From Bacteroidota bacterium (GTDB lineage Bacteria; Bacteroidota; Bacteroidia; Cytophagales; Hymenobacteraceae): a stretch of DNA of 7,058 bases. The translations under genes and the position numbers were made by a program. The stretch covers positions 1 to 7,058 of the forward strand of contig JAFADQ010000307.1 of assembly GCA_023424725.1 (NCBI GenBank), read 5' to 3'. The notes under the pieces were generated by a model. That model had not been told where the DNA came from. It ran no database searches and saw only the letters and a list, made by a program, of their open reading frames with translations. Positions 1 to 5,228 of this stretch are shown here, piece by piece (position 1 is the first letter of the stretch; the number at the start of each line of letters is the position of its first letter).

Positions 1-18
1 ATAATGCAGTGGCTAAAT

Positions 19-60
19 GTTGCCGCTACCGCGGCAGGCATCCGTACGGACGCCAGGGCG
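19..60 (+). repeat. REP-like two-hairpin palindromic repeat, copy 1 (downstream of the transposase)
   Basis: The first hairpin is TGCCGC-TACC-GCGGCA (21-36). A second palindrome, TCCGTACGGA (41-50), is closed by outer GGC/GCC arms, and the conserved GCCAGG follows. The same arrangement occurs at 752-797 (opposite strand) and 878-919, so the three copies bracket the transposase gene. In this copy the second palindrome is 4 bp shorter and has a different sequence from the other two, but it still pairs with itself. It lies just past the stop codon of the transposase, so the transcript would end in these hairpins. Assignment to a REP family is by structure and context, not by a database match. 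Confidence 0.75.
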
Positions 61-85
61 CGCTGACTTAGCACCGAAGGAATTT

Positions 86-640
86 TCACTTTATCAGGAT
101 GATGTCTAACAAACCCTTTTCGCCGGCATAATCGCGGGCGCTGCTGTAGGGGTAATATTCGGGCGCGGTAACAAAGCCAGCCTCTACAGGGTTGCGGTGA
201 ATATAATCCAGCTTTTGCTGCAATAGAAAATTGCTGGACAGCTCAATAGGATGGTTATGTTGCTGCCAGAACTGAGATCCGCTTTTGCTGTTGTTACTGT
301 TACGTTTTGCAGCACGTTCCATCATCCAGATCATCCACTCCTTTCTGCTTTCCTGCGGATGTAGTTGTATAGCTTTCCGGATTTCCTGCGATGTAAACCG
401 CTTCAGGTCCCGCATAATATCTTCCAGCTTATTGCCCTGGCTACCGATTATAAAATGCACGTGGCTTGTCATAATGCACCAGGCATACACTTCAAGCCCT
501 TTATGTTTACCGCAATAGCGAAGACTATCGAGCGGGATCTGCCTGTACTCGTCTCTTATAAACACATCCATCCAATACACTACCGAAAAGCTAACAAAAT
601 ACAGCTTCTGCTGATCCCGGAATTTGTATTTTCGACTCAT
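86..640 (-). CDS. REP-associated tyrosine transposase (Y1 / IS200-IS605-like, RAYT)
   Basis: This is a 184-residue single-domain protein of the Y1 transposase superfamily. Such HUH enzymes nick and rejoin single-stranded DNA at hairpins. The HxH metal-binding motif is visible as TSHVHFII (His60 and His62). The putative nucleophile is Tyr146 in LDYIHRNPVEAGFV, a signature stretch of REP-associated transposases, and YPYSSARDYAG follows near the C-terminus, also typical. Length and motif order fit an intact gene with ATG start and TGA stop. IS200/IS605 elements carry their own end hairpins; this gene instead sits among three copies of a REP-like repeat (19-60, 752-797, 878-919). That supports the domesticated RAYT type, which is usually single-copy and thought to spread REPs. 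No clear promoter or ribosome-binding site was found upstream. The family call is firm; activity on these particular repeats is inference. Confidence 0.9.
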   Translation of the reverse strand: MSRKYKFRDQQKLYFVSFSVVYWMDVFIRDEYRQIPLDSLRYCGKHKGLEVYAWCIMTSHVHFIIGSQGNKLEDIMRDLKRFTSQEIRKAIQLHPQESRKEWMIWMMERAAKRNSNNSKSGSQFWQQHNHPIELSSNFLLQQKLDYIHRNPVEAGFVTAPEYYPYSSARDYAGEKGLLDIILIK

Positions 641-683
641 GAAAAATAGTACGACTTCTTTGCTAAGCTGGCTGCTCTCTTAA

Positions 684-722
684 CCTGTAACGGCCAAATT
701 TTTGAACACCACAGCCTAAAAT
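684..722 (+). repeat. 39-bp intergenic repeat (family 2), copy A
   Basis: It starts CCTGTAACGGCCAA and ends CACAGCCTAAAAT. It aligns without gaps to the copy at 936-974 at 29 of 39 positions, in the same orientation. The outer CTGT/ACAG ends can pair, but the interior stem is poor in this copy. It lies 44 bp upstream of the transposase start codon. Confidence 0.65.
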
Positions 723-751
723 TAACATTTCCCTTTCGCCTCCGCGCAGGT

Positions 752-797
752 GCCCCTGGCGCAAGGATTTCCTTGTGACTGCCGCGGTAGCGGCAAC
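752..797 (-). repeat. REP-like two-hairpin palindromic repeat, copy 2 (inverted)
   Basis: Read on the minus strand it has TGCCGC-TACC-GCGGCA, then CAAGGA-AA-TCCTTG, then GCCAGG. Over 42 positions it matches copy 3 (878-919) at 39. It shares the first hairpin exactly with copy 1 (19-60). It lies in opposite orientation to both other copies, so copies 2 and 3 form a head-to-head pair with an 80-bp spacer, like the paired REPs (BIMEs) of enterobacteria. Confidence 0.78.
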
Positions 798-877
798 TAT
801 TATGAACGAAATTTTTTCCATTTGTATTAACTTCTGCTCTTTAACTTCAGAACCCGCACATGGCGGAGAGATTGGTT

Positions 878-919
878 TTGCCGCTCGCGCGGCAGGCACA
901 AGGAAATCCTTGCGCCAGG
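878..919 (+). repeat. REP-like two-hairpin palindromic repeat, copy 3
   Basis: The first hairpin is TGCCGC-TCGC-GCGGCA, with the same stem as the other copies and a changed loop. The second is CAAGGA-AA-TCCTTG, flanked by GGC and GCC that extend the stem across one A/C mismatch. The conserved GCCAGG follows. It is the inverted partner of copy 2. Confidence 0.78.
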
Positions 920-935
920 AAACGGCGGCTTTTAC

Positions 936-974
936 CCTGCAACGGCCAATAAATTGGGCGCTGCAGCCTAAAAT
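936..974 (+). repeat. 39-bp intergenic repeat (family 2), copy B
   Basis: This copy folds best: left arm CTGCAACGGCCAAT and right arm ATTGGGCGCTGCAG form a 14-position stem with 12 pairs around a 2-base loop, followed by CCTAAAAT. It matches copy A at 29 of 39 positions and the inverted copy C (3189-3226) at 31 of 37, all without gaps. Its right end runs directly into the A-tract of the terminator at 971-1012. Confidence 0.7.
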
Positions 975-1012
975 AAGAAAGCTTCTGAAGCTGTTGCCTC
1001 AGAAGCTTTTCT
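971..1012 (-). terminator. Rho-independent terminator of the gltX-acidic protein transcript
   Basis: Perfect 11-bp arms AAAGCTTCTGA (978-988) and TCAGAAGCTTT (999-1009) enclose a 10-base loop. On the minus strand the stem is followed by CTTATTTT. It lies about 40 bp past the stop codon of the acidic protein gene. A T-rich stretch on the plus side would also let it work in the other direction. Confidence 0.85.
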
Positions 1013-1050
1013 TTTGCTGCTTTACCTGCAGGCGCAGGCGGTTGCTTAAA

Positions 1051-1446
1051 TTACTTGTCGTCGTCTTCGTCAAACTCATCGAAGTTGGGGTCTTCGCCCT
1101 CGTCTTCGAAATCGTCGTCAAGCGAGTCGGCATCGTCCAGGGCGTCGGTGTCTTCGTCCAGATCGTCCAGATCTTCGTCGTCGTAGCCGTATTCTTCTTC
1201 CGTTTCAAAGTCCTCATCTTCCGGATCTATCTCAGAAGCGCCCACCGGCTCGAAGCCGAGGTCTTTGCGGTGTACCAGTTTTTTGTCGCGCACGTTCTTG
1301 TTCAAAAATTCGTTTAATTGTTCTATCGAGTAATTAGACGTAATTTCTCCCAGCGGGTTTACCTTTATTTCAAAGCCTTCCAGGTCTTTGTGCACCTTTG
1401 GTTTTTTCTCGGCTTTCTTTTTTCCGGTGTCTTTTTTACGTGCCAT
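1051..1446 (-). CDS. Small charge-segregated protein with lysine-rich head and acidic tail, function unknown
   Basis: The product has 131 residues and I do not recognise a named family. Residues 1-20 carry ten Lys/Arg. Residues 21-70 look like a small folded segment (GFEIKVNPLGEITSNYSIEQLNEFLNK). From 72 to the end, 38 of 60 residues are Asp or Glu. No signal peptide or membrane segment is present, so it is probably cytoplasmic. It begins 37 bp after the gltX stop on the same strand and is followed by a terminator, so it is very likely co-transcribed with gltX. The layout resembles nucleic-acid-mimicking or RNA-polymerase-associated acidic-tail proteins such as the Firmicutes delta subunit, but I see no homology and this is only a comparison of shape. 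The middle segment looks conserved-protein-like and argues against a chance frame. The plus-strand open frame over the same bases is an antisense shadow of the repetitive acidic codons. Confidence 0.82.
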   Translation of the reverse strand: MARKKDTGKKKAEKKPKVHKDLEGFEIKVNPLGEITSNYSIEQLNEFLNKNVRDKKLVHRKDLGFEPVGASEIDPEDEDFETEEEYGYDDEDLDDLDEDTDALDDADSLDDDFEDEGEDPNFDEFDEDDDK

Positions 1447-1483
1447 AGCATTGCTGTATTTTAAGGCATTGTTTAATTTTTAT

Positions 1484-3031
1484 TTAAACATTGCCCTGGG
1501 TGTATTGATGCAATTGCACCAGTGCCCTCTCAATACGGCTGCTAACTTCTTCTGGTCCTATTATTTCCATAATGGCCATCAGATCGGGTCCTGCCTCTAC
1601 GCCGGTTACGGCAAGGCGCAGGGCCTGCATTACCTGCCCTATCTTTAGCTGGTGCTGCTCTAGTATACGAAGAAGTAACGCTTTTATGTTGTCGGCGGTG
1701 TACGGAGTTACCGAATTTATTTGATTTCCGAAGTCGGTAAATGCCGCTGCGCCCTGCGCATTCCACTTTTTAGCGGCCACCTGCTCGTTATAACTTTCCG
1801 GAGCGATAAAGAAATATTTCGCCTCCTGCCAGAATTCCTGCGGAAACGACACCCGCTCTTTCATCAAACTTACGATCTGCACCGCTTTTTGGTCGTCGCA
1901 GCTCATGTTGTGGTCGGCTAGCGCGGCATGCAAATATTTAGCAAGTTCGGTATCGGGCAAGGCGCGCAGATACTGCTCGTTAAACCACTTTACTTTTGCC
2001 TGATCGAACTTGGTGCCCGATTTGCCGATGCGCTCTACGGTAAACTCCTGGATCAATTCATCCATAGAGAAAATTTCCTGCGCCGTGCCGGGGTTCCAGC
2101 CAAGGAAAGCGAGGAAGTTAACAAAGGCTTCTTTCAGATAGCCGCTCTCGCGGTAGCCCATGCTGGTTTCGCCGGTTTCGGGGTCGCGCCACTGCAGCGG
2201 AAAAACCGGAAAACCGAATTTATCGCCGTCGCGCTTGCTCAGCTTTCCGTTTCCGTCGGGCTTCAACAATAAAGGCAAGTGCGCGAATTCCGGCATTGTA
2301 CTCTCCCAACCCAAATAACGGTACAGCAGCACGTGCAGCGGCGCGCTTGGCAGCCACTCTTCGCCACGAATTACGTGCGTTATCTCCATTAAATGGTCGT
2401 CTACGATATTGGCCAGGTGGTACGTCGGCATGCCGTCGCTCTTCATCAGCACTTTATCGTCTATGCTGCTGCTGTGCACCATTACCCAGCCACGGATCAT
2501 ATCCTTCAGGCGCACCTCTTCCTTGCGGGGCACTTTCAAGCGGATCACGTATGGGTCGCCGGCCTCAAGTCTGCGCTTTACTTCATCTTCCGGAAGCGTA
2601 AGCGAGTTTTTCATCTGGGCGCGGGTAATGGCGTTGTACTGCGGTGTGGCCACTTTTGCCGCTTTCAGCCTTTCGCGCATGGCATCCAGTTCTTCGGCGG
2701 TATCAAAGGCGTAGTAGGCATGGCCTGCATCTATCAGTTGCTTGGCATATTGCCAGTACATAGGCTTTCGCTCGCTCTGGCGGTAGGGTGCATGTGGCCC
2801 GCCTTTCCAGGGGCTTTCGTCTAACTCTATGCCGCACCACTCCAACGATTCGCGGATGTAGTCTTCGGCGCCGGGCACAAAGCGGTTTTGGTCGGTATCT
2901 TCTATGCGCAAAATCATGGCGCCGCCGGTTTTGCGGGCCAGCAGGTAATTATATAAAGCAGTGCGAACTCCGCCGATGTGAAGCGGGCCGGTTGGGCTTG
3001 GGGCAAAGCGCACGCGAACAGGTCTGTCCAT
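1484..3031 (-). CDS. gltX: Glutamyl-tRNA synthetase
   Basis: This class I aminoacyl-tRNA synthetase joins glutamate to tRNA-Glu in the cytoplasm, using ATP. The 515-residue length suits the bacterial enzyme. The N-terminus shows RFAPSPTGPLHIGG (residues 8-21), which holds the HIGH-type ATP motif as HIGG. LRIEDTD follows at 41-47, and the KMSKS-type loop is KLSKRDG (263-269). The C-terminal part is the usual helical anticodon-binding region. The ATG at 3031 places the first catalytic motif at the expected distance from the N-terminus. Upstream are three 8-bp tandem repeats and a TACTTTTG promoter box. The acidic protein gene follows after 37 bp, suggesting an operon. Whether the enzyme is strictly tRNA-Glu-specific or also charges tRNA-Gln cannot be told here, because no gatCAB or glnS is in view. 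Confidence 0.98.
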   Translation of the reverse strand: MDRPVRVRFAPSPTGPLHIGGVRTALYNYLLARKTGGAMILRIEDTDQNRFVPGAEDYIRESLEWCGIELDESPWKGGPHAPYRQSERKPMYWQYAKQLIDAGHAYYAFDTAEELDAMRERLKAAKVATPQYNAITRAQMKNSLTLPEDEVKRRLEAGDPYVIRLKVPRKEEVRLKDMIRGWVMVHSSSIDDKVLMKSDGMPTYHLANIVDDHLMEITHVIRGEEWLPSAPLHVLLYRYLGWESTMPEFAHLPLLLKPDGNGKLSKRDGDKFGFPVFPLQWRDPETGETSMGYRESGYLKEAFVNFLAFLGWNPGTAQEIFSMDELIQEFTVERIGKSGTKFDQAKVKWFNEQYLRALPDTELAKYLHAALADHNMSCDDQKAVQIVSLMKERVSFPQEFWQEAKYFFIAPESYNEQVAAKKWNAQGAAAFTDFGNQINSVTPYTADNIKALLLRILEQHQLKIGQVMQALRLAVTGVEAGPDLMAIMEIIGPEEVSSRIERALVQLHQYTQGNV

Positions 3032-3042
3032 TTTATTTTGTA

Positions 3043-3066
3043 GATGAGTGGATGAGTGGATGAGTG
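3043..3066. repeat. Three tandem 8-bp units in the gltX leader
   Basis: GATGAGTG occurs three times in perfect tandem; on the transcribed strand this reads CACTCATC. The array lies 12 bp upstream of the gltX ATG and inside the predicted 5' untranslated region. The unit length is not a multiple of three and the array is outside the coding frame, so copy-number change would alter leader length only. Confidence 0.85.
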
Positions 3067-3103
3067 AATAGTTAATAAAAACGACGACACTTCATTCCGG
3101 GTG

Positions 3104-3111
3104 CAAAAGTA
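3104..3111 (-). promoter_or_regulatory. Putative gltX promoter, -7 box TACTTTTG
   Basis: On the minus strand TACTTTTG fits the Bacteroidota primary-sigma consensus TAnnTTTG exactly. It lies about 75 bp upstream of the gltX start, which gives a leader of roughly 60-70 bases containing the tandem repeats. The -33 element is not convincing: TTCA lies at about the right distance. Confidence 0.5.
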
Positions 3112-3188
3112 CAAAAATTGGCGGTGGAAGCCTGAATTGTTTGCATAATTGCTCAGAACTCGTAATAGGTGCAGCGCTGTTTAGAGGG

Positions 3189-3226
3189 TTTAGGCTGCGG
3201 CGCCCGTTTTTTTGCCCGTTGCAGCT
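3189..3226 (-). repeat. 39-bp intergenic repeat (family 2), copy C (inverted)
   Basis: Read on the minus strand it begins GCTGCAACGGGCAAA and ends GGGCGCCGCAGCCTAAA, matching copy B at 31 of 37 positions without gaps. The outer GCTGC/GCAGC arms pair, while the inner segment pairs less well than in copy B. It lies between the divergent gltX and YihY-family genes, upstream of both predicted promoter boxes. Confidence 0.68.
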
Positions 3227-3261
3227 TACATTCACCCAAAAACCGGCTAACTATATAGCTC

Positions 3262-3269
3262 TACTTTAG
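3262..3269 (+). promoter_or_regulatory. Possible promoter of the YihY-family gene, TACTTTAG
   Basis: TACTTTAG differs from the Bacteroidota -7 consensus TAnnTTTG at one position and lies about 50 bp upstream of the start codon at 3320. No good -33 element is seen, so this is a weak call. Confidence 0.28.
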
Positions 3270-3319
3270 GTATAACATAGCATGGCACACAAGGCAAAAG
3301 TTAGCTTCAAACAATAAAA

Positions 3320-4360
3320 ATGAGGCAAAAATTAAAGCGTTTATGGCAGCTTCTCGCTAAATCGGGTCAGCAGTTTATGGCCACCGATTCGTTTAACAAA
3401 GGCGCGGCTTTAAGCTATTACACGGTTTTCGCGCTGCCGCCGGTGCTTATTATTTTAATAACCATTGCCGGATCTATGTTTGGCCGCGAGGCGGTAAAAG
3501 GCAGAGTGTATGCCGAGCTGCGCGATTTTGTTGGCCCCGAAGGTGCTCTGGAAGTGCAAAGCATGGTAGAAACCATCAGTAAAAGCACGTCTGTAGATAT
3601 TACGGCTGTTATAGGTATAACGACCTTACTTATCGCGGCCACCGGTGCCTTTATTTCTATGCAAGATTCGCTAAACGCCATCTGGTGCGTAAAACCTAAA
3701 CCCCGAAATCAGTTCTTAAAGCTTTTCCGCGACAGGTTTTTGTCTTTTACACTCATTCTGGGCATCACGCTACTTTTGTTGTTATCGCTGGCTACAAATG
3801 CAATTCTGGTAGCGCTTGGCCCTTATCTCGATCAGGTTTTTTCGGGCACCATGGTGTATTATTTTATTCATGCCGGAAACGCCCTGGTAATGCTGGGCAT
3901 TTTAACATTGCTTTTCGCCAGTATTTATAAATTTTTACCCGATGCCATTATAGGCTGGAGCGATGTTTGGGTTGGCGGTTTGGTAACGGCCATTCTTTTC
4001 AGTATCGGGCGAAGTTTAATTGGTTTATACCTGGGCACCAGCAATCCGGCCTCAATTTATGGCGCCGCGGGTACTATTGTGTTAATTCTGATCTGGGTTT
4101 TTTACTCGTCGCAGATCTTGTTTTTCGGCGCGGTTTTTACGCGGCAATATGCGGTAAAATATGGCCGCGATATTTTCCCATCAGAATACGCCGTGCGCGT
4201 AGTAAACCAGGAAATTGAGCTGGGGAAAACCTCGGTAAACGAAGACACAGACCCGCTGCCGGTTAAAGAAATAAAACCTCCTACCGACCCTTATTCCTGC
4301 TCCGACGAACCTAAACACCTGGATGTAGAAGAAGACCTGGAAGGCGGCAAACCCTTTTAA
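3320..4360 (+). CDS. YihY/BrkB-family inner-membrane protein (formerly mis-named ribonuclease BN)
   Basis: The product has 346 residues and about six membrane segments: near 33-53 (TVFALPPVLIILITIAG), 93-115, 140-166, 179-205, 215-238 and 249-272. The family hallmarks are GAALSYYTVFALPPVL near the N-terminus and SIYGAAGTIVLILIWVFYSSQILFFGAVF near the C-terminus. A charged cytoplasmic-looking tail of about 60 residues follows (from about 282), ending in acidic EEDLEGG. The family is widespread and its molecular role is unsettled; older annotation as tRNA-processing RNase BN is incorrect, and transporter-like roles have been suggested. The ATG at 3320 follows an A-rich leader without a Shine-Dalgarno sequence, as is usual in Bacteroidota. 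The gene is divergent from gltX and convergent with ridA, and it is followed by a strong hairpin terminator, so it is probably a single-gene transcript. Confidence 0.93.
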   Translation: MRQKLKRLWQLLAKSGQQFMATDSFNKGAALSYYTVFALPPVLIILITIAGSMFGREAVKGRVYAELRDFVGPEGALEVQSMVETISKSTSVDITAVIGITTLLIAATGAFISMQDSLNAIWCVKPKPRNQFLKLFRDRFLSFTLILGITLLLLLSLATNAILVALGPYLDQVFSGTMVYYFIHAGNALVMLGILTLLFASIYKFLPDAIIGWSDVWVGGLVTAILFSIGRSLIGLYLGTSNPASIYGAAGTIVLILIWVFYSSQILFFGAVFTRQYAVKYGRDIFPSEYAVRVVNQEIELGKTSVNEDTDPLPVKEIKPPTDPYSCSDEPKHLDVEEDLEGGKPF

Positions 4361-4418
4361 TTTTACCAACTATACTAAATCTATAAGAGGCTGCAAGCAT
4401 CATTTTATACTTTATAAC

Positions 4419-4465
4419 AACATAAAACAGGCTGGTCGTTATAAACAACCAGCCTGTTTTATGTT
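4419..4465. terminator. Bidirectional terminator between convergent genes
   Basis: A perfect 18-bp inverted repeat has arms 4419-4436 and 4448-4465 (core AAAACAGGCTGGT and its complement) around an 11-base loop, which itself contains GTT/AAC. The arms carry A-tracts and T-tracts on the correct sides for termination in both directions. It lies 58 bp past the YihY-family stop and would also stop transcripts coming from ridA on the minus strand after they cross the palindromic element. Confidence 0.88.
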
Positions 4466-4520
4466 GATTAATTAGCCGCCAGCGCACCGTTTTTCGATGC
4501 CCGCAGCTTTTATTTGCTAA

Positions 4521-4681
4521 GACCATGTTTAAACTTTGTTTTCGAAGTCGAAAATCACTGATTTCGGGTTCTGATGAAGTTGTTTTTGCAGCTCATAGCC
4601 GGGTTACGAGCAAAAAAAGAACTGAAATCAGGTTCCGGAAGCGGTGATTTACAGACAGAAATAGAAAATTCAAACATGGTC
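4521..4681. mobile_element. 161-bp MITE-like palindromic element with TAA target duplication
   Basis: The ends are perfect 10-bp inverted repeats, GACCATGTTT (4521-4530) and AAACATGGTC (4672-4681). They are flanked on both sides by the direct repeat TAA (4518-4520 and 4682-4684), which fits a 3-bp target duplication. The whole element is an imperfect palindrome centred at 4601. Ungapped, the two 80-base arms agree at about 50 positions, highest at the ends and at the centre (GCTCATAGCC facing GGTTACGAGC). The left arm has an extra small hairpin, TTTTCGA-AG-TCGAAAA (4539-4554). There is no coding capacity, so it must have been moved by a transposase supplied elsewhere. TNA-type duplications are known for IS5-family groups such as IS1031 and ISL2; linking this element to them is inference. 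It ends 7 bp before the ridA stop codon as read on the plus strand, so it lies in the 3' untranslated region of ridA. Confidence 0.78.
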
Positions 4682-4691
4682 TAAGGTAATT

Positions 4692-5105
4692 TTACAAACC
4701 GCCGCTTAATTTTACGCCTCTGGTACTGCTAACGGCAATGCACGAAATCTCCACGTTCACATCTTTTGGCAAGCGGCTAACCTCTACCGTTTCGCGGGCA
4801 GGCGGGTTGTTCTGAAAATAGCTGCCATACACCTCGTTTATTCTGCCGAAGTTGCCCATGTCTTTCACGAAAATAGTGCATTTTGCTACCGAGCTTAGTG
4901 GCATTCCGGCTTCTTGCAACACAGCTTTCATGTTGCGCATAACCTGGTGCGTTTCTTCTTCTATAGAGCCCTGCACCAGCTCGCCGGTTTCGGGGTGCAG
5001 CGCAATTTGCCCGGATACATACAGCGTATTTCCGGCCAGCACGGCCTGGCTGTAAGGCCCGATAGGCGCCGGCGCATCTTTGCTGTTGATGATTTTATTT
5101 TCCAT
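4692..5105 (-). CDS. ridA: RidA family enamine/imine deaminase
   Basis: This cytoplasmic trimeric enzyme of the RidA (YjgF/YER057c/UK114) family hydrolyses reactive 2-aminoacrylate and similar imines made by PLP enzymes, releasing ammonia and keto acids. The 137-residue product shows APAPIGPYSQAV with Tyr18, SGQI, and PPARETVEVSRLPKDVNVEISCIAV. Arg104 and Glu119 correspond to the catalytic Arg105 and Glu120 described for enteric RidA. Family members usually end soon after the IAV stretch; here a tail of about 12 residues (SSTRGVKLSGGL) continues. The gene appears monocistronic, with its own leader and a separate glmS transcript ending upstream. A MITE-like element begins 7 bp beyond its stop codon. 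Confidence 0.96.
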   Translation of the reverse strand: MENKIINSKDAPAPIGPYSQAVLAGNTLYVSGQIALHPETGELVQGSIEEETHQVMRNMKAVLQEAGMPLSSVAKCTIFVKDMGNFGRINEVYGSYFQNNPPARETVEVSRLPKDVNVEISCIAVSSTRGVKLSGGL

Positions 5106-5130
5106 ATCTGTAGGGTTTTTGTTTCTAAAC

Positions 5131-5138
5131 CGAAGGTA
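5131..5138 (-). promoter_or_regulatory. Possible ridA promoter, -7 box TACCTTCG
   Basis: On the minus strand TACCTTCG differs from TAnnTTTG at one base and lies about 26 bp upstream of the ridA start codon, a plausible spacing for a short leader. No clear -33 element is visible. Confidence 0.4.
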
Positions 5139-5189
5139 CGATTTATTGTGTATTCTGTCTGAGAAAAACTATTTACGCGTATTAGTTAG

Positions 5190-5228
5190 CCTATGATGGG
5201 CCTTTTTTTGCCCGCCACAGCATAAAAA
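5190..5228 (+). repeat. Degenerate 39-bp intergenic repeat (family 2), possible copy D
   Basis: It aligns without gaps to copy A at 27 of 39 positions, ending CACAGCATAAAAA where copy A has CACAGCCTAAAAT, and it has the same length. GGGC and GCCC around a T-tract can pair. As with copy B, its A-rich right end overlaps the start of a terminator (5227-5260). Membership is uncertain because part of the match is T- and A-rich. Confidence 0.4.

Larger units (their letters stand above)
641..1050. other. Gene-free, repeat-rich intergenic region
   Basis: These 410 bases lie between the starting end of the transposase gene and the stop codon of the acidic protein gene. They hold two inverted REP-like copies (752-797, 878-919), two direct copies of a 39-bp repeat (684-722, 936-974) and the terminator of the gltX transcript. 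Open frames here on both strands contain the same TRKSLRQ peptide. That peptide comes from the inverted repeat being read in both directions and is not evidence of a gene. Nothing recognisable was found in 798-877 between the inverted copies. Confidence 0.75.
4361..4691. other. Intergenic region between convergent genes
   Basis: These 331 bases between the YihY-family gene and ridA hold a bidirectional terminator (4419-4465) and a MITE-like palindromic element (4521-4681). The short remaining parts, 4361-4418 and 4466-4517, show nothing recognisable. Confidence 0.8.

Noticed and set aside
86..640. Complete IS200/IS605 insertion sequence
   Set aside because: No subterminal end hairpins paired with a defined left and right boundary, and no tnpB, are visible. 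The protein motifs fit REP-associated transposases better.
663..899. Minus-strand open frame of 78 codons in the repeat region
   Set aside because: It consists of the two inverted REP-like copies read through, and has no leader or family resemblance.
19..919. CRISPR-like array made by the repeats around the transposase
   Set aside because: There are only three copies, in mixed orientation, with irregular spacing and a gene between them. Each is a two-hairpin element, which fits REPs and not CRISPR repeats.
775..1317. Plus-strand open frame of 180 codons with a hydrophobic C-terminal part
   Set aside because: It runs antisense to the acidic protein gene and through the REP-like repeat and the terminator. 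Its Val/Phe-rich part is the complement of Asp/Glu codons.
2393..2824. Long plus-strand open frames inside gltX
   Set aside because: These are antisense shadows of a clearly real, intact glutamyl-tRNA synthetase gene.
3032..3103. T-box or other riboswitch in the gltX leader
   Set aside because: The leader is short and mostly tandem repeat and AT-rich sequence. No specifier stem, antiterminator or terminator hairpin could be found.
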